From NCBI GenBank assembly GCA_963761035.1, contig CAVXFH010000001.1, positions 1 through 34,233 on the forward strand: 34,233 nucleotides of DNA, written 5' to 3'. The position numbers and the translations under genes were made by a program. The DNA comes from JARRQJ01 sp963761035 (GTDB taxonomy: Bacteria; Pseudomonadota; Gammaproteobacteria; DRLM01). The notes under the pieces are model-generated. The model was not told the DNA's origin and searched no databases. It saw only the letters and a program-made list of their open reading frames with translations. This document shows, piece after piece, positions 15,909 to 24,559 of this stretch (the first letter of the stretch is position 1; every line of letters begins with the position of its first letter).

Positions 15909-16337
15909 GGGCGTCTCTGGGAACTGACATTTCAAGTCGACGGTCAATTCGCGGCAAATGAGCTGCCGGGGTCGGAGCGCTACAGTATCGGCGGTGCCCA
16001 ATACGGCCGCGCCTACGATCCCTCGGAAATCACCGGTGATCATGGCCTGGCCGGGCGTTTGGAAATGGCGTATCGCCTATCGAATACGGCACGCCACTGG
16101 CGCTTCAGTCCCTATGGATTCTACGATCTTGGCGCGGTGTGGCAGGTACATCCACAAGCCTTGGATGACCGCGCGTCGCTTGCTTCATGCGGTTTGGGTG
16201 TGCGGGCGATCGGCGCCGGATTATCCGCCTATTTAGAATGGTTAGAACTGGGCAAACCGCTGACGCGAGCCGTGGCTTCGCAGGGCAATGATGGCAAGAA
16301 AGAGCGGCTATTTGCCGGTATAGCCTATGAATTCTGA
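15909..16337 (+). pseudogene. TpsB/ShlB-type transporter, C-terminal remnant
   Basis: About 140 codons from the outer-membrane barrel of a two-partner secretion transporter (ShlB/FhaC/HecB family). Telltale pieces are SERYSIGGAQYGRAYDPSEI with TGDHGLAG, then SPYGFYDLGAVWQ, LGVRAIGAGLSAYLEW, the KPLTR segment and the terminal AGIAYEF strand ending in Phe, as the barrel assembly signal requires. The N-terminal plug helix, POTRA domains and most of the barrel are missing. Reading is in the same frame as kdpE and begins within ten bases of its stop, so a deletion or insertion joined the two. An internal ATG at 16059 would give 92 residues but not a functional barrel. Confidence 0.75.
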
Positions 16338-16573
16338 GTATTTTATAGTTCTCAAATATAAAACTCGTCGGGAGAATTTGTAATTTAGCGTGGTTATCTG
16401 CGGTACTAACAGGCCGCGGCGATGTGCCTGCTAATCGTAGCGTTCGAGGGTAGCGAGAGCGGGGAAAAGGCTATCGGCTCAGTGTGCCAGGTTAGTGCCG
16501 TTAGGCGATCGGCGCGCGCGATGAGCGTTGTGGTTGTCGCGAAAATCGCAAATGAGATCAAACTGCAACAGGT

Positions 16574-16783
16574 CTAATTCAATGGCGCCAACACGTCGCG
16601 CCGCAACAAGTCCACGAGCCCCGTTCCGGTAGCGATATCTAGAACTCGTTGGCTGGACCGTAAATGAGTACGTCGCGCCGGCAACACAACAATGCGTCGA
16701 TGACGATCGGAATTTCTCGACGTCGAGTCATAAGTTTCAGCAGGCGCCCCTTGATAACTACCGAATTGCCTAGCAGCTTTCAA
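16574..16783 (-). pseudogene. Possible methyltransferase N-terminal remnant
   Basis: A 69-codon minus-strand frame carries SSQRVLDIATGTGLV, an exact class I SAM-dependent methyltransferase motif I. It is preceded at the right distance by GSYQGAPAETYD, which resembles the FQGxxPExYD start of small UbiE-like methyltransferases. After motif I the similarity stops and the frame ends within 15 codons, so motifs II-III are gone. I read it as a 3'-truncated remnant. The evidence is one motif plus a weak N-terminal match, so chance cannot be excluded. Confidence 0.35.
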
Positions 16784-16809
16784 AGGTTATCTTAAACCGT
16801 GACTCGTAG

Positions 16810-16827
16810 TTCTGATTAATATCAGAA
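16810..16827. repeat. Short perfect inverted repeat
   Basis: TTCTGAT and ATCAGAA flank a four-base TAAT spacer, 53 bases beyond the stop of the minus-strand ankyrin gene. There is no T-run, so this is a weak terminator candidate or a chance palindrome. Confidence 0.25.
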
Positions 16828-16879
16828 TGAGAAGAGAGACTCACTCCGATCTGCAATTGCCGGACTAGCGTACAGAGTA

Positions 16880-17440
16880 TTATTTCGCGCCCTTTTGGCG
16901 CAGCAATTTTGCAATATCGTTTCCTATCGCACGCGATTCTGGCGTCGCACCGACTTTATCCTTCGCGTTGATATCCGCCCCATGAGCCAGCAGTAATTCC
17001 ACCACGTCCTTGTAATTAAATACCACAGCCAAATGCAAAGGTGTTTCTCCATTATTATTTTTGATATCGACGTCAGCATGGTGTGCCAGCAACAATTCCA
17101 CCATGTCCTTGTTGCCGATCGCCGCCGCCCAGTGCAATGGCGCCAAACCATCGGTGGATTTGGCATTGACGTTGGCTTTGTGGGACAAGAGAAATTCCGC
17201 CACGTCTTTACGGCCATTAGCCACCGCCACGTACAAAGGGGTGTCGCCGGCGTCATCAATAGTTACTACAAGATTAGGGTCGCCTTTGAGCAGTTCCTTG
17301 ACCTTTTCCAGGTTGCCGCTTTTGGCGGCATCATGAATCTCACCGCAGAAGGCAGCGTTGTTCCAAATCAGCGCGACTAGCATAACCGCGGTGATCCGAG
17401 TAATAGAGGACTTACAGAGGTAGCTATAGATCGTGTGCAA
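16880..17440 (-). CDS. Exported ankyrin-repeat protein
   Basis: 186-residue protein with an N-terminal export signal (basic start, hydrophobic ITAVMLVALIWNNAAFCG, cleavage near residue 33) followed by about four and a half ankyrin repeats. Repeat cores are clear: GDTPLYVAVANGRKDVAEFL, DGLAPLHWAAAIGNKDMVEL and GETPLHLAVVFNYKDVVELL, with GADINAKDKVGATP opening the last. The concave surface of such repeats binds protein partners; the location would be periplasmic. A TTG at 17440 is the likely start because AAGGA lies seven bases before it and the signal peptide is complete only from there. No partner gene is adjacent. Bacterial exported ankyrin proteins have varied roles, for example beside catalases, so I assign no function. 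Confidence 0.85.
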   Translation of the reverse strand: MHTIYSYLCKSSITRITAVMLVALIWNNAAFCGEIHDAAKSGNLEKVKELLKGDPNLVVTIDDAGDTPLYVAVANGRKDVAEFLLSHKANVNAKSTDGLAPLHWAAAIGNKDMVELLLAHHADVDIKNNNGETPLHLAVVFNYKDVVELLLAHGADINAKDKVGATPESRAIGNDIAKLLRQKGAK

Positions 17441-17701
17441 AGTATTATCCTTACTTAAGGAATATATATTTGATTATTCTACCCCGTAGCGTCCAAATAT
17501 TGTAACCTGCATCAGCGCGGCCAAGTTTAACGGTTGAACTGTGGAGATATTTATAGTGATCTCATGGCGCCTGTTCCTCCGGTGTTAAATTCCTGTTCAT
17601 GATGTTTACGAACTTGGTCAATGGGCACCTACTCGACCTCTTTGACTATTTAAGGTACCGTGAAGCAAATAAAGGCTTGGGTCACTAGCCATAATCGCTT
17701 T

Positions 17702-17770
17702 ATGAAAACAGCCAACCAAACCTATATTGGTCATCGTTATCCTGCTGAGATTATTATCCATGCGGTCTGA
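17702..17770 (+). mobile_element. IS6-family transposase, N-terminal remnant
   Basis: Twenty-two codons, MKTANQTYIGHRYPAEIIIH then AV and a stop, match the first residues of IS6-family DDE transposases, which begin with a short basic stretch and the HRFPxEIIxHAVWLY signature. The stop falls just before the conserved Trp-Leu-Tyr, and what follows does not continue the match, so the element is cut off here and not merely interrupted by a nonsense codon. No terminal inverted repeat was identified with confidence. The next gene starts 20 bases later. Confidence 0.6.
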
Positions 17771-17790
17771 TCAATGAGAGGGATATCGTC

Positions 17791-18087
17791 ATGACGAAAA
17801 CGGAACGCCGGAATAAGTTTAAAAGATCGAATCTTGATCCCGTCAAAGATAAGTGGGGCGCGCAGCCCGATGATAATTACGGATATATCTCGGAAGAGGA
17901 ACGGCGAGAAATGCGCGGCCTCGAAGATTGGGAAATGGTAAACAACATGTCCGATTCGCAGCCGGGCCTTTTTGCCTGGTTTCACACCGTGCTCGGCTCG
18001 ATCGTTCTCGGAGTAATACTGTTTGCTTTATTGGCCTACGCAATTTATTACTTTCAGTTCCATTACGGATCGTCCTTGTTTGGCTGA
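17791..18087 (+). CDS. Small membrane protein (98 aa), unknown family
   Basis: 98-residue protein with a charged cytosolic N-terminal two-thirds (KTERRNKFKRSN, then SEEERREMRGLEDWEMVNN) and one hydrophobic helix near the C-terminus, LGSIVLGVILFALLAYAIYY, ending FQFHYGSSLFG. This is a tail-anchored type topology. GAGAGGGA lies eight bases upstream of ATG 17791, supporting the start. I do not recognise the family. It lies directly after the IS6 transposase remnant, so its native promoter may have been replaced. Confidence 0.6.
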   Translation: MTKTERRNKFKRSNLDPVKDKWGAQPDDNYGYISEEERREMRGLEDWEMVNNMSDSQPGLFAWFHTVLGSIVLGVILFALLAYAIYYFQFHYGSSLFG

Positions 18088-18305
18088 GACTCTCGATGAA
18101 CCTTGCAAGAATTGTGAACTCCGACCGATAGAAGAGGCGACGCTCGGTTTCTTACTCGGCCTTTCTTTCGATACCGCCTGGCGAGAGAACTCCCCCGGTG
18201 GTTTGAGGTCGAGTACACGTTACTTCAATTCATAACGGTCAATTCTCGTTGACGGGGAACGAGATGCTGATGCCGATCGTGTCGACCCAGCCGAGTTCAC
18301 GGGCG

Positions 18306-18767
18306 TCACTCGTCACAAGAATCGGCGATCCGCTTACGCACTTCCGCAAGACTGCTTTGATATTCTTCTTCCGTGAGCCGTCTTTGCGTACCGTCAGGGT
18401 CCGTAATCTTGATGCGCGAGCCGGGGCGGCTTTCGAGTACGGCCAGCCGCTCACGTGCCCGGTGACAGGTTTCCGCGCGCGCCGCTTCTTCCTCTGCCGT
18501 CTTCTTTTGCTTCTGCTCTTTCTTTAGCTGATCTTCCTCCCCCTGTTTTTGCGATTGCAGCAATTCATTGAGCTGTCTTTCCGCCCCCGGATCGGCCGGG
18601 GAAAGGCGCGGTTGTTCGATGGATTCGTACTGTCCGCTGGCCGGAGGGGCATCGGAAAAATGCGTGACTCCCTGCTTATCCTGCCATTTGTACACCGCGC
18701 CATGGGTCAACGGCGTAAATAGCAGTATGGTCATCGCAATTAGAATTGATGATAGTGGCCTGTTCAT
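18306..18767 (-). CDS. DUF4124 domain-containing exported protein
   Basis: 153-residue exported protein. Residues 1-22 are a signal peptide ending THG-AVYKW. The DUF4124 core follows immediately: YKWQDKQGVTHFSDAPPASG, a small beta motif found at the N-terminus of many gammaproteobacterial envelope proteins. The rest is a highly charged coiled-coil-like stretch (QKQGEEDQLKKEQKQKKTAE) and a short C-terminal domain with TDPDGTQRRLTEEEYQSSLA. I chose ATG 18767 because GGAG lies about seven bases upstream and the signal peptide begins there. DUF4124 has no proven biochemical role. The presence of this family supports the gammaproteobacterial assignment. Confidence 0.85.
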   Translation of the reverse strand: MNRPLSSILIAMTILLFTPLTHGAVYKWQDKQGVTHFSDAPPASGQYESIEQPRLSPADPGAERQLNELLQSQKQGEEDQLKKEQKQKKTAEEEAARAETCHRARERLAVLESRPGSRIKITDPDGTQRRLTEEEYQSSLAEVRKRIADSCDE

Positions 18768-18865
18768 AATAATCTCCGCGTTATTGGAAGCACTCAGGGG
18801 AGTTAATGCCATGCGCTTTATGTTTCCCTCGGGGCCGACTGAATCGCCTCGGAACTCAAACAGCG

Positions 18866-19117
18866 TTATTCCCCATAGGCAAGATCGTCCATCATCTGGG
18901 CAAATTTTGACCAGTTAATGCGTTTGCTTTTCTGCTTCTTGCGTCCGTACCAATAGAGTGAGCCGCGTCCTACTTCCAATTCACCGATTTTTTCCCCGTC
19001 GGCGTATATATTCAAATTAAGCGATGACTTGGCCTTTGCGAGTTCGAAGTTCGATAAATCGGCCTTAACTTCGTGCTTGCGTGGCGATGTGCTATTGAGT
19101 ATCTTCTTCGCCATCAT
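18866..19117 (-). CDS. Hypothetical basic protein (83 aa)
   Basis: 83-residue, Lys-rich protein with an internal beta-rich segment, LNLNIYADGEKIGELEVGRG followed by SLYWYGRKKQKSKRINWSKF. The compact strand-turn-strand and aromatic cluster (LYWYGRKK) look like a conserved small domain, and I recall similar uncharacterised proteins in proteobacteria, but I cannot name a family. Two ATGs (19117 and 19114) are both compatible with the GGGGAG ribosome site. It is upstream of the DUF4124 gene on the same strand with a 98-base gap and might be cotranscribed. Confidence 0.65.
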   Translation of the reverse strand: MMAKKILNSTSPRKHEVKADLSNFELAKAKSSLNLNIYADGEKIGELEVGRGSLYWYGRKKQKSKRINWSKFAQMMDDLAYGE

Positions 19118-19581
19118 CCGGTCTCCCCATCGTGGACAGGAATGGAAATATACTTAGGATATGCCCGTAATCTCCTAATATTCAAGCTCGCGTCGTTATG
19201 ACGTTAAGTAAACAATCCGCGTTCTATGAACGCGGATTGTTTACTTTTGTTCCGCTGTTTCTTCGTATATCATGCCACGCCTCGTGGGCTGATCAGTGCA
19301 TTTCCGGCCGCGCGCTACGCGATAATTCATATGATTAATACAAGAACTTGACACTAAAGTTTGGCTCATGAATCCCGGACGATGGTCTATGTTGAAGATA
19401 TGCCAAGACTACTTAATAACCTTGAATTGTGGAAGTAGATATTTCTGAATTACGAAATAAATTTCAGGGAGGTTTCCGTACTGGAGAATTAAGTTGGGTT
19501 TGAGCCGCCCGGCTTATTGCAGATATTTTAGAAATAAAGAACATGCCGTGTGTATTCCAGTTGCCGCCATGGTGAGTTTAG
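19118..19581. other. Divergent intergenic region before pepN
   Basis: 464 bases between two divergent genes. The outstanding structure is the 41-base palindrome at 19206-19246. A TTGACA at 19348-19353 lacks a matching -10 at 16-18 bases. The rest is AT-rich and shows no gene that I can support. Confidence 0.4.
19206..19246. repeat. Perfect 19-bp-arm palindrome, 3-base loop
   Basis: The left arm is 19206-19224 and the right arm 19228-19246, with TAT between; every base of the 19 pairs. The inner part is CCGCGTTC-TAT-GAACGCGG and the outer part TAAACAAT/ATTGTTTA. The right arm continues into TTG, so a U-tract is at best short. It lies between two genes that both read away from it, where an ordinary terminator would not be needed. 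It could insulate divergent units, form a cruciform or hairpin RNA, or be an operator. I see no second copy in the window. Confidence 0.75.
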
Positions 19582-22227
19582 ATGAAAACTGAAAAGACCC
19601 AATCAATTCGACTTAAGGACTACGCGCCGCCGCCATTCCTAGTGGATACCGTCGATCTCGATGTGAATTTCCAGGCGGGAGAAGCCCGCGTCACCGCGCA
19701 TCTGGCCGTCCGCCGCAATCCTATGGCATTCGAACCCCAGGCGGCGCTGATGTTGAACGGCGAGGACCTGGAAACACTCCGTGTTACGCTCGACGGCCGC
19801 ATTCTCGCGGCGGACCAATACTTACTCGGCGATACCAAGCTGACGATTTCCGATGTGCCAGATGCCTTTATACTGCAGACTGTAATTCGCATTCGACCGG
19901 ATGCCAATAATAAATTGTCCGGCCTGTACCGGTCGGCCAATGGCTATTTCACTCAATGCGAGGCCCAAGGCTTCCGCCGCATCACCTGGTTCCTGGACCG
20001 CCCGGATGTAATGTCGCGTTATACCGTGACCATCCATGCCGAAAAAAATCTGTTGCCGCTGCTGTTGTCCAACGGTAATCCCGTTGGCGGCGGTGATGAG
20101 CCGGGCGCTACCGACGCCGACCGGCACTGGGCAAGATGGGAAGATCCGTTTCCCAAACCCTGTTATCTCTTTGCGCTGGTGGCCGCGCGTCTCGAGGAAT
20201 TGCGCGATACCTATCATACCGGCTCCGGACGCTGCGTCGACCTCGCCATCTACGTCGAACCGGGCAAAGCAGATCAGTGCGGCCACGCCATGGAAGCGCT
20301 GAAGAAAGCCATGCGTTGGGATGAGGACACCTTTGGGCTCGAATGCGATCTTGATCACTACATGATCGTTGCCGTCGATGACTTCAACATGGGCGCGATG
20401 GAAAACAAAGGTCTCAATATCTTCAACACCAGCAACGTGCTGGCCCGGCCGGATGTGGCCACTGATAGAGATTACGAACGCATCGACCGCGTAGTGGCGC
20501 ACGAGTATTTCCACAACTGGACCGGTAACCGCGTTACCTGCCGTGATTGGTTTCAGCTGTCGCTGAAGGAAGGGTTAACGGTATTCCGTGATCAGGAGTT
20601 CGGCGCCGTTGCGCACGGCCGCGGCCTTAGCCGTATCCGCGACGTGCGCAGCTTGCGTGCCGCTCAGTTCCCCGAGGATGCCGGGCCCATGGCGCATCCG
20701 GTGCGGCCTTCGTCCTACATTGAGATCAACAATTTCTACACAGCCACGGTGTATCAGAAAGGCGCCGAAGTGGTACGCATGATCCGCGCGCTGATAGGCC
20801 AAGAGGCCTTTCGGCGCGGCATGGATATTTACTTCGCGCGTCACGACGGGCAAGCGGTCACCTGCGACGATTTCGTCGCGGCCATGGCGGCGGCCTCGGG
20901 CCTGGACTTCGGACAATTCATGCGCTGGTACGACCAGGCGGGAACGCCGCATATTACCGCGAAGGGCCATTATGACGCCGCCGCACGCCGCTATGTGCTG
21001 ACATTGGCGCAGCGCAGTACCGGCTCGGCGCTCGATCAGCCTTATCATATTCCTGTCGCCATCGGCTTGATCGGACCTGATGGCACGGACTTGCCTCTGC
21101 GTTTGAAAGGCGCGGCGCACGCCGCTGCTAAGCAATGCGTGCTAGCGCTGAACAGGCCTGTACAGGAGTTCGTCTTCGAAGGCGTCGATGTCGTCCCGTT
21201 ACCTTCCCTGCTGCGGGGATTTTCGGCTCCGGTGACGCTCGATTTTCCCTATAGCGACGATGAACTGGCACATCTGCTTATGTATGACAGCGACCCCTTT
21301 AACCGCTGGGAGGCGGGCCAGCGCCTCGCTGGGCACTTGATACTCGCCGCGACCGCGTCCTACGCCGCCGGCGGGACGCCGGCGTGGCCCACCAGCTTCG
21401 CAGACGCCGCGGCCCGGATTATCGCGAACGCTGACGACGATCCTGCCTTCGCCGCCGAAGTCCTGACCTTGCCGTCGGAAGCGACACTGGCTGAGCAACT
21501 GGATGTCGTTGACCCCGATGCTCTGCACGCTGCCCGTCGTGGCCTGCGCCGTTTCCTGGCCGAACAACTTAGATCAAGCATGACAGATTGCTATGATCGT
21601 TATGAGCCGCACAGTCCCTATCGGTTTGACACGGTGGATGCCGGGCGGCGCGCCCTGCGCAACCTTTGCCTCGGTTATCTGACGGAATTGGATACGCCGA
21701 ATGAGCGAGCTCTGGCGATGCGCCAATTCACATCGGCCGATAACATGACGGATCAATTCGCCGCACTGGCGGCGCTTGCCCAATGCGCCGGTTCTGAACG
21801 GCGGCAGGCGCTTGCCGATTTCTACGAGCGCTGGCGGTGCGAGACGCTGGTGGTGAACAAGTGGTTGATGGTTCAGGCCACCAGCGATCTGCCTGAAACG
21901 CTGTCTGAGGTGATGAGCCTGATCGAACATCCGGCATTCGACATGCGCAATCCGAATAAGGTCTATGCTCTCCTCGGCGGATATGCTTCCAACCACGCGC
22001 GCTTTCATGATGCCGACGGCAACGGCTACCGTTTCATGGCGAACCAAATTCTGACCCTTGATGCAATCAATCCGCAGGTCGCCGCCAGGCTTGCCCGTTG
22101 CTTCGATCGCTGGCGCAGATTTGACGCGGGACGCCAGGCGCATGCCCGTTCCGCGCTGGAATCGTTGTATGTAAACGCGGGGCTGTCGCACGACGTCTTC
22201 GAGATTGTCGAGCGTGCGCTGGCGTAA
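19582..22227 (+). CDS. pepN: Aminopeptidase N
   Basis: 881-residue M1-family zinc aminopeptidase that removes N-terminal residues from peptides in the cytoplasm. The exopeptidase motif GAMEN begins at about residue 271 and the zinc site HEYFHNW has His307, Glu308 and His311, with the third ligand in LKEGLTVFRDQEF about 19 residues later; these match His297, Glu298, His301 and Glu320 of E. coli PepN. The N-terminal beta domain, catalytic domain and C-terminal helical domain (DUF3458 part) are all present, and total length fits the 870-890 norm. GGTGAG five bases before the ATG supports the start. It is monocistronic with long flanks. Confidence 0.97.
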   Translation: MKTEKTQSIRLKDYAPPPFLVDTVDLDVNFQAGEARVTAHLAVRRNPMAFEPQAALMLNGEDLETLRVTLDGRILAADQYLLGDTKLTISDVPDAFILQTVIRIRPDANNKLSGLYRSANGYFTQCEAQGFRRITWFLDRPDVMSRYTVTIHAEKNLLPLLLSNGNPVGGGDEPGATDADRHWARWEDPFPKPCYLFALVAARLEELRDTYHTGSGRCVDLAIYVEPGKADQCGHAMEALKKAMRWDEDTFGLECDLDHYMIVAVDDFNMGAMENKGLNIFNTSNVLARPDVATDRDYERIDRVVAHEYFHNWTGNRVTCRDWFQLSLKEGLTVFRDQEFGAVAHGRGLSRIRDVRSLRAAQFPEDAGPMAHPVRPSSYIEINNFYTATVYQKGAEVVRMIRALIGQEAFRRGMDIYFARHDGQAVTCDDFVAAMAAASGLDFGQFMRWYDQAGTPHITAKGHYDAAARRYVLTLAQRSTGSALDQPYHIPVAIGLIGPDGTDLPLRLKGAAHAAAKQCVLALNRPVQEFVFEGVDVVPLPSLLRGFSAPVTLDFPYSDDELAHLLMYDSDPFNRWEAGQRLAGHLILAATASYAAGGTPAWPTSFADAAARIIANADDDPAFAAEVLTLPSEATLAEQLDVVDPDALHAARRGLRRFLAEQLRSSMTDCYDRYEPHSPYRFDTVDAGRRALRNLCLGYLTELDTPNERALAMRQFTSADNMTDQFAALAALAQCAGSERRQALADFYERWRCETLVVNKWLMVQATSDLPETLSEVMSLIEHPAFDMRNPNKVYALLGGYASNHARFHDADGNGYRFMANQILTLDAINPQVAARLARCFDRWRRFDAGRQAHARSALESLYVNAGLSHDVFEIVERALA

Positions 22228-22983
22228 AATTCTGCGGTTGCGCGCTTGTGCACAAGGGGATGAATGCTCCAAGCATTGAAGCAGGACATTTCCAAAGGCA
22301 CGTACCTTAGCTTGGTTGCGGATTGCCAGGCGAGAGTTGATTAGTGATTCGATGCTACGCGGAGCGTAGATTCATATCCATTTTCAACTGATAAATATTA
22401 ATCTTGATCGGATCTTATGCAATACCGCGCCTGGGTAGGGTTGCTGCTGACATGGGCGTAGTCTGCTCGAGATATGATTAATAAATATTTGATATATATA
22501 ATTATTTAGTACAAGCCGTCTTCGTGGCTATTTGATATCTCAGCATTTCCAGCCCAGAGTAGGGCAAAACGACCGCTTTGACGTGATTCACGGTTAATTG
22601 TTGCTAGGGACTTTGACATGAAGTGATTTCTTGAAGGGGTTGATAGGACGGCCAGGGCGGGCCGGCTTATCATCCGCGGGGCTATTGAAGAAGGGTTGTG
22701 TCCACACATTACTCAACCACATTCAACCATCCGATGGGCAAGGGAAAATATGGCGGTGCCCGAGGGAGGCCCCCCGCTATTCATTTGCCCGGGGGCCGTG
22801 AGGCGCGGAGTAGCGGCGCATGGCTGCAAAGCATAGCGGCAGAAGTCACACACAAAGGATCGTGAGGCCGAGTTCGCAAGAGTTGACCGGGATGCCTATC
22901 GCGTTTCACAAGGGAAGCGGTACAATCACTTCTTTCGTTATAAAATGAAGACGCAAATTGCGAAGAAGATAGAAAGGGGCAAC
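22228..22983. other. Non-coding region between pepN and the FKBP gene
   Basis: 756 bases with no gene that I can support on either strand. Small structures: CTACGC-GGA-GCGTAG at 22355-22369, a six-bp stem without a T-run, and a GC-rich stem GGCCCCC (22768-22774) with GGGGGCC (22791-22797). A TACAAT at 22921-22926 could be the -10 box of the FKBP gene, but no -35 accompanies it. Confidence 0.35.
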
Positions 22984-23655
22984 ATGCGTAAATTGATATT
23001 TTCACTGGTGACGGCATCCGTGTTAAGTACCGCTGTTTCGGCAGCGGAGTTGAAGACTGATCAGCAACGTTTCAGCTACATCATCGGCACGCAAATCGGG
23101 CATCAAATTAAAGAGGACGGTATCATCCTTGATGAAGGCGCCTTCATGCAGGCAATTCGCGATGCGGCAAGCGGTACGCCGTCGAAGTTGACTCAGGACG
23201 AGATACGGACTACGGTCGAGAATATGAAGAAAGAGCGGGCCGAGCTGGCCTCTCAGGCCGGAGAGAAAAACAAGCAAGAGGGAGAGAAATTCCTCGCCGC
23301 CAATCGCAGTAAACCCGGCGTACAGGTGTTGCCCAGTGGCCTGCAATATCAGGTTTTGCACGCCGGCACGGGCGCCAAACCGGCGGCGACGGATACCGTT
23401 GAGGTCAACTATCGCGGAACCTTGCTGGACGGCACTGAATTTGATAGCTCCTATAAGCGCGGACAGCCCGCGACGTTCCCTGTCAACGGTGTAATCCAGG
23501 GTTGGCAGCAGGCTTTGCAGATGATGAATGAAGGGTCAAAATGGCAACTTTTTATTCCTTCCGACTTGGCATATGGTTCGCGCGGCGCGGGTGGTGTGAT
23601 AGGGCCTAATGCAACCTTGGTATTTGAAGTCGAACTGTTGAAGATTAAGAAATAG
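22984..23655 (+). CDS. Exported FKBP-type peptidyl-prolyl isomerase
   Basis: 223-residue periplasmic isomerase of the FkpA/Mip/FklB type. Residues 1-21 form a signal peptide (KLIFSLVTASVLSTAVSA). Residues about 25-105 are the helical dimerisation domain, including FSYIIGTQIGHQIKEDGI and a long charged helix. Residues about 115-223 are the FKBP domain with VEVNYRGTLLDGTEFDSSY, FPVNGVIQGWQQALQMMNEG, FIPSDLAYGSRGAGGVIGP and the ending FEVELL; the Tyr, Phe, Asp, Val-Ile and Trp of the active pocket are present. It assists folding of outer-membrane and periplasmic proteins. I chose ATG 22984 because AAGGGG lies six bases upstream and the signal peptide starts there; an ATG at 22945 has neither. 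It is convergent with the SDR gene. Confidence 0.92.
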   Translation: MRKLIFSLVTASVLSTAVSAAELKTDQQRFSYIIGTQIGHQIKEDGIILDEGAFMQAIRDAASGTPSKLTQDEIRTTVENMKKERAELASQAGEKNKQEGEKFLAANRSKPGVQVLPSGLQYQVLHAGTGAKPAATDTVEVNYRGTLLDGTEFDSSYKRGQPATFPVNGVIQGWQQALQMMNEGSKWQLFIPSDLAYGSRGAGGVIGPNATLVFEVELLKIKK

Positions 23656-23748
23656 GCGCAGCGACTCGAGGTCGACACTCAGTCCGGCACGGAGTTATCC
23701 GGCTTACCAAAACATAGAGACAGCGCCGGATTATAGACGTCGTGGCTT

Positions 23749-24447
23749 TCACCAGGGAATCTCCGACCCGTCATAACGCAGGAAACGCCCGGTGTCCGCG
23801 AGGCTAAATCGTTCCACCACTGAACGCATGCCGCGTACGCTTTGTTCGGCAGTGATCCGCGCGCCGGGACCGCCCATGCGGGTTTGTACCCAGCCGGGGT
23901 GCAGCAATAATATGCCGATGCCCCGCGATTTCATTTCCAGCGACAGGCCCTTCATGCTGGCATTCAATGCGGCCTTGCTTGATCGATAGTAATAGCTGCG
24001 CGGGCTGGTGATCTCCGCGATGCTGCCCATATGGCTGGTGATGGCGATGACGAGACGCCGCCGGCTGTGCGCCACATGATCGACGAAGGCTTCGGTCACG
24101 CGCATCGCGCCGAGAGTGTTTACCTCTAGTGTGCGCAGCCAGTCCTCATAGTTAAACGGGTCGCCGACCGCATCATCGAATTTCTCCAAATACACGCCGG
24201 CGTTGTTGAGCAGGATATCGATGGTGTCCTTTGCAAGTCCTGCGGCGAGGGAGCCAATTTCATCTTGATGCGTGATATCGAGGCGGTGAAGGGTTACGGC
24301 GGGATAAATTTCGGCCAGCTGCTGAAGGTCGGTCGCCTCGTCCGGACGGCGGCAACTGGCGTAGACGCGCCAGGCTTCCGCGGCGTACTGCCGGGCCCAT
24401 TCGAGACCCAGGCCGCGATTGCTGCCGGTGATGAGTATGCTGGGCAT
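23749..24447 (-). CDS. SDR family oxidoreductase
   Basis: 232-residue classical short-chain dehydrogenase. The NAD(P) motif is TGSNRGLGLE near residue 7, the structural NNAG is in LLNNAGVY, and the catalytic set is Ser in ITSHMGSI, Tyr in YYYRSSKAAL and Lys four residues later (YRSSK). The Arg after the second strand (SCRRPDEA) suggests preference for NADP. The loop order and C-terminal GWVQTRMGGPGA fit the C-factor-like/YciK-like subgroup with unknown substrate. Start at 24447 has AAGGGG six bases before it and begins directly with the first strand; a start 24 codons upstream lacks support. It is divergent from ffs with 112 bases between. Confidence 0.9.
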   Translation of the reverse strand: MPSILITGSNRGLGLEWARQYAAEAWRVYASCRRPDEATDLQQLAEIYPAVTLHRLDITHQDEIGSLAAGLAKDTIDILLNNAGVYLEKFDDAVGDPFNYEDWLRTLEVNTLGAMRVTEAFVDHVAHSRRRLVIAITSHMGSIAEITSPRSYYYRSSKAALNASMKGLSLEMKSRGIGILLLHPGWVQTRMGGPGARITAEQSVRGMRSVVERFSLADTGRFLRYDGSEIPW

Positions 24448-24559
24448 GCAACACCCCTTAATGTCCATCCGGCGAATTACAATAAACACCGGTTTATAGT
24501 AGACTGCCCGTTCCGTCAATATATCCCGGCGGTGATTTTTAATCCCTTGCTAGCGTAAT

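Noticed and set aside
18239..18454. A minus-strand frame ending ELGWVDTIGISISFPVNEN, suggestive of a barrel strand.
   Set aside because: Most of it overlaps the DUF4124 gene in another frame, and no ribosome site or homologous extension is seen.
19348..19376. TTGACA as a pepN -35 box.
   Set aside because: No acceptable -10 hexamer at 16-18 bases downstream.
22768..22797. GC-rich stem GGCCCCC/GGGGGCC as a terminator.
   Set aside because: No T-run follows, the loop is long, and it is more than 500 bases past pepN.
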